Of a stretch of DNA of 27,847 nucleotides, positions 23,746 through 27,847 are shown piece after piece (the stretch's first letter is position 1; each line of letters begins with the position of its first letter). A program made the position numbers and the translations under genes. Under the pieces are notes generated by a model, which saw nothing but the letters and a program-made list of their open reading frames with translations, did no database searches and had not been told where the DNA came from. Source of the DNA: JABMRP01 sp964444795 (GTDB taxonomy: Bacteria; Planctomycetota; Planctomycetia; Pirellulales; Thermoguttaceae); contig CAYUIQ010000107.1 of the NCBI GenBank assembly GCA_964444795.1, positions 1 through 27,847 on the forward strand, given 5' to 3'.

Positions 23746-25439
23746 CAATATGTGCGTTCCTTGGGTTCGTGGAGGCTGATGTCCACGTCGCTGTGCGATA
23801 GTCTTACTTGGTCGCCGTCGAGTTGGGCAATCGTATGCTTGAGCCAGTTGGCGTCGTCGCGTTTGGTGAAATCGGTGCGAGAATGCGAACCGCGGCTTTC
23901 CTGCCGGGCCAGCGCTCCCCGGGCGGTGATCTCGCCCAATAGCAGTTGGCTCTCCAACTCGCGCAGATTGAGAATCTCGTAGTTGAACGGCGCCAGCGGT
24001 GTGCCGCAGCCGACCGTCTTGTACTGCCCGCGAAGCTCGACGATCCGCTCGACCGCCTCGGCCATCTCCGATTCGGTGCGAAACACGCCCACCTTCTCGG
24101 TCAGCACGTTCTGTAAAGCCTCGCGAATTTCGTAGGCCGCGGGTCCGTTGCGTTGCCCGAGCAGACGCTCGATACAGCGGGTCTCTTCCTGCAATCCTTC
24201 TTCCACCGCTGCCTGGCTCGGGCGGAAGTCGGTCTCCGCCTTCCGGCCGTTGATTGCTTCGGCCACCACGCGGCCGAAGACGACCGTATCCAACAGCGAA
24301 TTGCCGCCGAGCCGATTGGCGCCGTGGACACTCACGCACGCGCATTCGCCGGCGGCGTAAAAGTTGTCGACGGCCGTCTTGCCGCTTGGGTCGGTGTCGA
24401 TTCCGCCCATCGAGTAATGTTGGCCCGGCTGGACGGGAATCGGCCCTTCGATCGGATCGATCCCGCCGAAGTCGATACTGATCTCGCGAATGCCGGGCAG
24501 CCGCTTGAGAATCCGCTCGGCCCCTAGATGGCGCAGATCGAGCTGCACGTATCCGCCGGGAAAGCCGCGACCCTCGTTGATCTCGGTCTGGATCGATCGG
24601 GCGACGATGTCGCGTGGGGCCAACTCCATCGACCCGGCCGCGTAGTCCTCCATAAATCGCCGGCCTTCGTTGTTGACCAGATAACCGCCTTCGCCCCGTG
24701 CGCCTTCGGTAATGAGGATGTTGGTGCCGAATTGCGTGGTTGGGTGGAACTGCACGAATTCGAGATCCATCAGCGGGACGCCCGCCTGGATGGCCGTGCC
24801 GATGCCGCTGCCCGTGTTGATCAGCGCGTTGGTCGAATTGCGATACACGCGTCCGTAGCCGCCGGTGGCCAGCACGCAGTATCTGGCGGCCAGAGTCTCC
24901 AGCCGTCCCGTCTTGATGTTATAAGCGATCAGCCCGTGAAACATGCCGTCGACGGTGACCATGCGCATGACGGCCCGTTCGTCGTAGACGGTAATGCCCC
25001 GTTTGACCGCCTGCTCGTTGAGCGTGTGCAGCAGAACGTGCCCCGTGCGGTCCGAGGCGTAGCAGGTACGAGCATATCCGCCGCCACCGAAAGGCCGCTG
25101 GGCGATTGAGCCGTTTTCAAACCGGCTAAACGGCGCCCCCCAACTCTCGAATTCGTAGACCATCTCCGGGGCGAGTTGGCACATCGTCAACACGGACCCC
25201 TGGTCGGCCAGGTAGTCGCTTCCCTTGATCGTGTCGAAGGCATGTTGCTCGGGCGAGTCGTCGCGGCCCTCGGGCGCGTTGCCTAGTGCGGCGTTCATTC
25301 CGCCTTGCGCGGCGCCGGAGTGGGAGCGAACCGGATGCACCTTGGAAACGATGGCCACGTCCCACTGCTCGGCGAGTCCCACGGCCGCACGTAGTCCTGC
25401 CAGGCCGCCTCCTACCACAATGATGTCGTGCTCGGTCAT
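23745..25439 (-). CDS. sdhA: Succinate dehydrogenase/fumarate reductase flavoprotein subunit
   Basis: This 564-residue flavoprotein has the FAD-binding N-terminus DIIVVGGGLAGLRAAV and the covalent-FAD motif RSHSGAAQGG with H40. The capping and active-site segments are TEGARGEGGYLVNNEGRRFM, HYSMGGIDTD and YAAGECACVSVHGANRLGGNSLLD, with the catalytic Arg/His positions kept. It catalyses succinate/fumarate interconversion. I chose ATG 25439, which overlaps the sdhC stop as ATGA; the frame is open upstream to 25604, inside sdhC. The direction of the reaction cannot be settled from sequence; menaquinone-using planctomycetes and an aerobic-type Rieske/cytochrome b partner make succinate oxidation plausible. 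Confidence 0.95.
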   Translation of the reverse strand: MTEHDIIVVGGGLAGLRAAVGLAEQWDVAIVSKVHPVRSHSGAAQGGMNAALGNAPEGRDDSPEQHAFDTIKGSDYLADQGSVLTMCQLAPEMVYEFESWGAPFSRFENGSIAQRPFGGGGYARTCYASDRTGHVLLHTLNEQAVKRGITVYDERAVMRMVTVDGMFHGLIAYNIKTGRLETLAARYCVLATGGYGRVYRNSTNALINTGSGIGTAIQAGVPLMDLEFVQFHPTTQFGTNILITEGARGEGGYLVNNEGRRFMEDYAAGSMELAPRDIVARSIQTEINEGRGFPGGYVQLDLRHLGAERILKRLPGIREISIDFGGIDPIEGPIPVQPGQHYSMGGIDTDPSGKTAVDNFYAAGECACVSVHGANRLGGNSLLDTVVFGRVVAEAINGRKAETDFRPSQAAVEEGLQEETRCIERLLGQRNGPAAYEIREALQNVLTEKVGVFRTESEMAEAVERIVELRGQYKTVGCGTPLAPFNYEILNLRELESQLLLGEITARGALARQESRGSHSRTDFTKRDDANWLKHTIAQLDGDQVRLSHSDVDISLHEPKERTY

Positions 25440-25753
25440 GCGGCAACCAGCTTGAGAAAGAGGACCAGAAAGACGGCGTACAGGACGCTTCCCACGCCCG
25501 TACACGTCCAAAACAACATTTTCTCGCGGCAAACTCCCAAGTCCATTAGGATCGTGCGGATACCATACAGGGCATGAAAGATGACGAGAAACACCATCAG
25601 GCAATTGAGCCAGGTGTGTTTGTGCAGATCCTGGAAGGTATCAATCAGGCCGCCACTGGCCTTGCTGGCCTGATAGAACCCGGTGAAAATCTGAACGGCG
25701 AGGAAGCCGATCAGCAGCAGGCCGCTGATTCGATGGAAAACCCAGACAAACAC
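25436..25753 (-). CDS. sdhC: Single short SDH cytochrome b membrane anchor
   Basis: This 105-residue protein has three membrane segments (about 5-25, 48-70 and 82-103). HRISGLLL near the N-terminus (H7) is SdhC-like, and FHALYGIRTILMDLG (H60) resembles the haem/quinone segment of SdhC/SdhD. H44 and H46 (LHKHTW) sit before the second helix. I chose GTG 25753 because AAGGAGG lies at 25762-25768 with 8 nt spacing; no in-frame ATG is near, and the upstream frame is Pro/Arg-rich. Only one anchor gene is present, where B/C/D-type enzymes usually have two small anchors or one five-helix anchor, so a homodimer or an unlinked partner is possible. It is first in the operon, with a promoter at 25900-25928. 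Confidence 0.85.
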   Translation of the reverse strand: MFVWVFHRISGLLLIGFLAVQIFTGFYQASKASGGLIDTFQDLHKHTWLNCLMVFLVIFHALYGIRTILMDLGVCREKMLFWTCTGVGSVLYAVFLVLFLKLVAA

Positions 25754-25761
25754 GTCGAACT

Positions 25762-25768
25762 CCTCCTT
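25762..25768 (-). promoter_or_regulatory. Ribosome-binding site deciding the GTG start of sdhC
   Basis: AAGGAGG on the minus strand ends 8 nt before GTG at 25753-25751. It is a full anti-SD match and fixes the start of a membrane protein that would otherwise have a non-homologous extension to 25900. Confidence 0.75.
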
Positions 25769-25899
25769 GCAGGATTGACCCGCGCCCTGTCGACGGGGAC
25801 GCGAGGGACGCAGTACGGCCGAACGATCGGCAATGCCTCCCCTCGGCTGAAGGCATGCATGTCCTTCCGGAGGGGGAGAGTCGATGCCGAATGCCCCCA

Positions 25900-25928
25900 A
25901 TTATCGACTTTTCTCCTCAATGAAACAA
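25900..25928 (-). promoter_or_regulatory. Candidate promoter of the sdh-Rieske-cytochrome b operon
   Basis: On the minus strand TTGTTT (25928-25923), a 17-nt spacer and GATAAT (25905-25900) match the sigma70 pattern well. It lies about 147 bp upstream of the sdhC GTG. The five operon genes have no intergenic space, so this would drive all of them. Confidence 0.6.
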
Positions 25929-26093
25929 TGGCGCATCGAGATTGGGAGACAATTTTGTGCCCCATCGCAGGCGACGGGAAGACCCCGTCCTAACCGGCGA
26001 TCCCAACAAGGTATCGTGTCCAGCGTCTTCGCCGATGGACGGCACACGACGTGTGGGCCGCTACGACAAGAATCCGATGGGCCCCCAAGAATC

Positions 26094-26122
26094 TTGCACC
26101 CTCGGCACCCGGCGGCGATAAT
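26094..26122 (+). promoter_or_regulatory. Candidate promoter of the isomerase-like gene
   Basis: TTGCAC (26094-26099), a 17-nt spacer and GATAAT (26117-26122) lie 62 bp before the ATG at 26185. The -10 box is identical to that of the divergent sdh promoter. Confidence 0.55.
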
Positions 26123-26132
26123 GGCCCGAGGT

Positions 26133-26153
26133 CGTGACTGGAATCGAGTCACG
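26133..26153. promoter_or_regulatory. Inverted repeat, possible operator at the transcription start
   Basis: CGTGACT (26133-26139) and AGTCACG (26147-26153) are perfect 7-bp arms around a 7-nt centre. The site begins 11 bp downstream of the GATAAT box, where a repressor would block transcription; an RNA hairpin in the 5' leader is the alternative. Confidence 0.4.
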
Positions 26154-26184
26154 CGAGGAACCTTGGCCTAGCAGGAGAAAACCC

Positions 26185-27753
26185 ATGTGCCGGTGCCACG
26201 CCCCAGTTTCGTGTCACGGATGTTGCCACGCCGTCAATCGGCGGCGTTTCCTTCATCGTTTCGGCGCGGCGGCCGCGATGGCCGGTTCGCTCGGGTCGCT
26301 GTCGGCGGCTGGCGGGGCCGAAGAGGACAAAAAGAAGGTCCGTGTCGCTGCCGTTTTTCTCGCCAATACCAACTTCCGCGAGATCTGGCCCTATCCGAAG
26401 TTCGATGCGGCCGGCCGCCAGCGGGAAATCCTCTCGCTGTTGGAGGCGGGTTGCCCGGGCGTCGAGTTTGTCCCGGTGACCGTTGAGAAGGCGGCCGATG
26501 CACAGCCGGCGATTGCCATGAAGGACGACGTCGACGGATATCTCGTCTATGTGATCACGTTGGATTGGGGCCTCGGGGGCGTCGTGAATCAGATCGGTCA
26601 ACTGGGTAAGCCGATGCTGCTGGCCGATGAATTCCTCGGCGGCTCGGGCGTGTTTCTTATTCGCTACAGCCAGTTGTGCAGCCGCAAAATCCCCGTAGCC
26701 GCCGTGTCGACCACCCGGCTCGAAGATCTGGTCACCGTCGCCCGGCAGTTTGCCGATGTGCGCAAGCCGGGCACCACGCCGGAGACGTTTGCCCGGCGGT
26801 GCGACGACGTGTATCGGCAGACGTTCGCCAAAACCGGCCCGATGCGATGTACCGACGATCCGGTTGCTCTGACGGAGATCGGCGAGTGTGTCAAGCGGTT
26901 CGGCCAATCGCAGTTTCTGATCGTCGGTTCCGGCCGACCGGGGCAAGAGCGGAGTTTTCTCGGCGCCAAGGCACGCTATATCGGCTTCGAGGAACTGGGC
27001 GCTCTTTACGAGAAAGTCGATCGCGACGAGGCGAGCCAGTGGGGCGGGCGATGGCGTAAGCAGGCCAAGCAGGTCATGGAGCCGGCCCCGGAGGCGATCG
27101 ACACCGCGGGCGGCGTCTATCTGGCCACGCTCAAGTTGCTGGCGAAATACGGCACCGACACCGTGACCATGAACTGCCTGGGCGGATTTGCCAGCGGCAA
27201 GCTGCCGGCCTATCCGTGCCTCGGGTTTCAGCAGATTCTCAACGACGGCGGACAGGGGGTCTGCGAGGCACAGCCTGACGATACGATCAGCATGTTGATG
27301 GCCCGAATCCTCACCGGCCGGCCCGGCTTCGTCTCCGACCCGGCTCTGGATACGTCGAAAAATCAGATCGTCTACGCCCACTGCGTGGCCACAACCAAGG
27401 CGTTCGGGACCGAGGGCGCGTCGAGCGATTTTCGGATCCGCACGCTGCACAACCGAGATCCGCGTGGTGCGTGTACCGAAGCCTTGCTACCGGCCGGCTA
27501 CATGACGACGTCTTTCCGCACCAACATCGCCCGAAAACAGTTGATTATCCATCAGGCCAAGGCGGTGGGAACATTGGACAGCGAGCACGGCTGCCGGACC
27601 AAGCTGATCGGCGAAGTCCGCGGCGACGTAGGCAAGCTTTTCGACCAATGGGACTTGTTCGGCTGGCACCGGGTCACCGTCTACGGCGATGTCCGCGATC
27701 CGCTGGCCGAATTCGGCAAGGCTCTGGGGTTGGAGATTATCGACGAGGCGTAG
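26185..27753 (+). CDS. Tat-exported protein resembling fucose/arabinose isomerases
   Basis: This 522-residue protein has an unusual N-terminus: a Cys/His cluster (C2, C4, H5, C10, H11, C13, C14, H15) directly before a Tat-type signal RRRFLHRFGAAAAMAGSLG (R19-R21). The rest resembles the L-fucose/L-arabinose isomerase-like superfamily. Examples are DVDGYLVYVITLDWGLGG in the N-terminal alpha/beta region, DTVTMNCLGG...AYPCLGFQQILNDGGQGVCEAQPDD in the middle, and DLFGWHRVTVYGDVRD near the end. An acidic pair in CEAQPDD may be the metal site, but full catalytic conservation could not be checked. AGGAGA (26173-26178) supports ATG 26185. Export of a sugar-isomerase-like protein is odd, and it may act on carbohydrate outside the cytoplasm or only bind it. 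Confidence 0.75.
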   Translation: MCRCHAPVSCHGCCHAVNRRRFLHRFGAAAAMAGSLGSLSAAGGAEEDKKKVRVAAVFLANTNFREIWPYPKFDAAGRQREILSLLEAGCPGVEFVPVTVEKAADAQPAIAMKDDVDGYLVYVITLDWGLGGVVNQIGQLGKPMLLADEFLGGSGVFLIRYSQLCSRKIPVAAVSTTRLEDLVTVARQFADVRKPGTTPETFARRCDDVYRQTFAKTGPMRCTDDPVALTEIGECVKRFGQSQFLIVGSGRPGQERSFLGAKARYIGFEELGALYEKVDRDEASQWGGRWRKQAKQVMEPAPEAIDTAGGVYLATLKLLAKYGTDTVTMNCLGGFASGKLPAYPCLGFQQILNDGGQGVCEAQPDDTISMLMARILTGRPGFVSDPALDTSKNQIVYAHCVATTKAFGTEGASSDFRIRTLHNRDPRGACTEALLPAGYMTTSFRTNIARKQLIIHQAKAVGTLDSEHGCRTKLIGEVRGDVGKLFDQWDLFGWHRVTVYGDVRDPLAEFGKALGLEIIDEA

Positions 27754-27800
27754 GGCCGTTTGGCAGCCCGTTGATGAAGTCGGTTGGGTGCCTGGGGTCG

Positions 27801-27847
27801 AGCGCAGCGAGCCCCCAGAGCCGCGTGTTCTGGGGGCTCGCTGCGCT
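27801..27847. terminator. Long GC-rich hairpin at the window edge
   Basis: Arms at 27801-27819 and 27829-27847 are perfectly complementary over 19 bp around a 9-nt loop (27820-27828). The left arm probably continues outward (GGGGTCG at 27794-27800), but its partner lies beyond the window. It sits about 50 bp after the last stop codon. It could terminate transcription, or be a dispersed planctomycete repeat; no U-run can be seen. Confidence 0.55.

Larger units (their letters stand above)
25754..26184. other. 431-bp divergent intergenic region with two promoters
   Basis: No gene was found. It separates sdhC (minus) from the isomerase-like gene (plus). It carries a minus-strand promoter (25900-25928), a plus-strand promoter (26094-26122), the palindrome CACAC-GAC-GTGTG (26043-26055) and the inverted repeat CGTGACT...AGTCACG (26133-26153). 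The sdhC transcript would have a leader of roughly 140 nt. Confidence 0.55.

Noticed and set aside
23746..24345. Upstream extension of sdhB by 200 codons
   Set aside because: It is the shadow frame of sdhA. The double ATG at 23745/23742 overlapping the sdhA stop is the natural start.
26134..26184. Earlier start (26134) for the isomerase-like gene
   Set aside because: It falls inside the inverted repeat, has no ribosome-binding site, and would place 17 extra residues before the Cys/His cluster and Tat signal. AGGAGA supports 26185.
1..27847. CRISPR arrays, tRNA or rRNA genes, insertion sequences
   Set aside because: I saw no regular spaced direct repeats, no cloverleaf-like stretch in the gaps and no transposase or integrase motif. 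The repeat copies found are isolated hairpins.

Overview
The window looks like chromosomal DNA from a planctomycete, probably of the Pirellulales type. This is an inference from style: high GC with long antisense shadow frames, a soluble Hanks-type kinase, many small lipoproteins, Tat-exported enzyme-like proteins, an extended CusA with a CusB carrying DUF3347-like repeats and heavy-metal-binding domains, and a CPVGG...CCEGC lipoprotein. No rRNA, tRNA, CRISPR array, transposase or phage gene was seen.

Layout, left to right. (1) 92-4422, plus strand: an MTH1187-type thiamine-binding-like protein, then glcD, glcE and glcF (glycolate oxidase), spaced 9-15 bp apart. (2) 4437-5354, minus: a soluble Ser/Thr kinase convergent with glcF. 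(3) 5590-11878, plus: a small lipoprotein with its own promoter. Next comes a sugar-uptake operon behind a TTGACA-17-CACAAT promoter: a lipoprotein form of L-rhamnose mutarotase, a lipoprotein sugar-binding protein, an RbsA-like ATPase, an RbsC-like permease and a second RbsA-like ATPase. The last three genes overlap by ATGA. (4) 11880-21057, minus: a Cus/Czc-type heavy-metal efflux operon read right to left: TolC-like outer membrane protein, Cys-rich small protein, CusB-like adaptor, CusA-like RND pump, and a Cys-rich lipoprotein. A small inverted-repeat element sits between the Cys-rich protein and cusB. (5) 21253-25753, minus: a five-gene respiratory operon, sdhC-sdhA-sdhB-Rieske-cytochrome b. 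Every junction overlaps, and two starts are non-ATG but have excellent Shine-Dalgarno sites. (6) 26185-27753, plus: a Tat-exported protein resembling fucose/arabinose isomerases, divergent from the sdh operon, followed by a long GC-rich hairpin at the window edge.

How the parts may work together. The sugar operon suggests rhamnose-like sugars are bound, anomerised outside the cytoplasm and imported. The Cus operon forms an envelope-spanning metal efflux pump with extra small Cys-rich proteins. The most interesting signal is the fusion of complex II genes with Rieske/cytochrome b genes into one translationally coupled unit. It encodes an atypical Rieske centre and a single short SDH membrane anchor, which suggests a succinate-to-menaquinone-to-Rieske/cytochrome b branch built as one unit.
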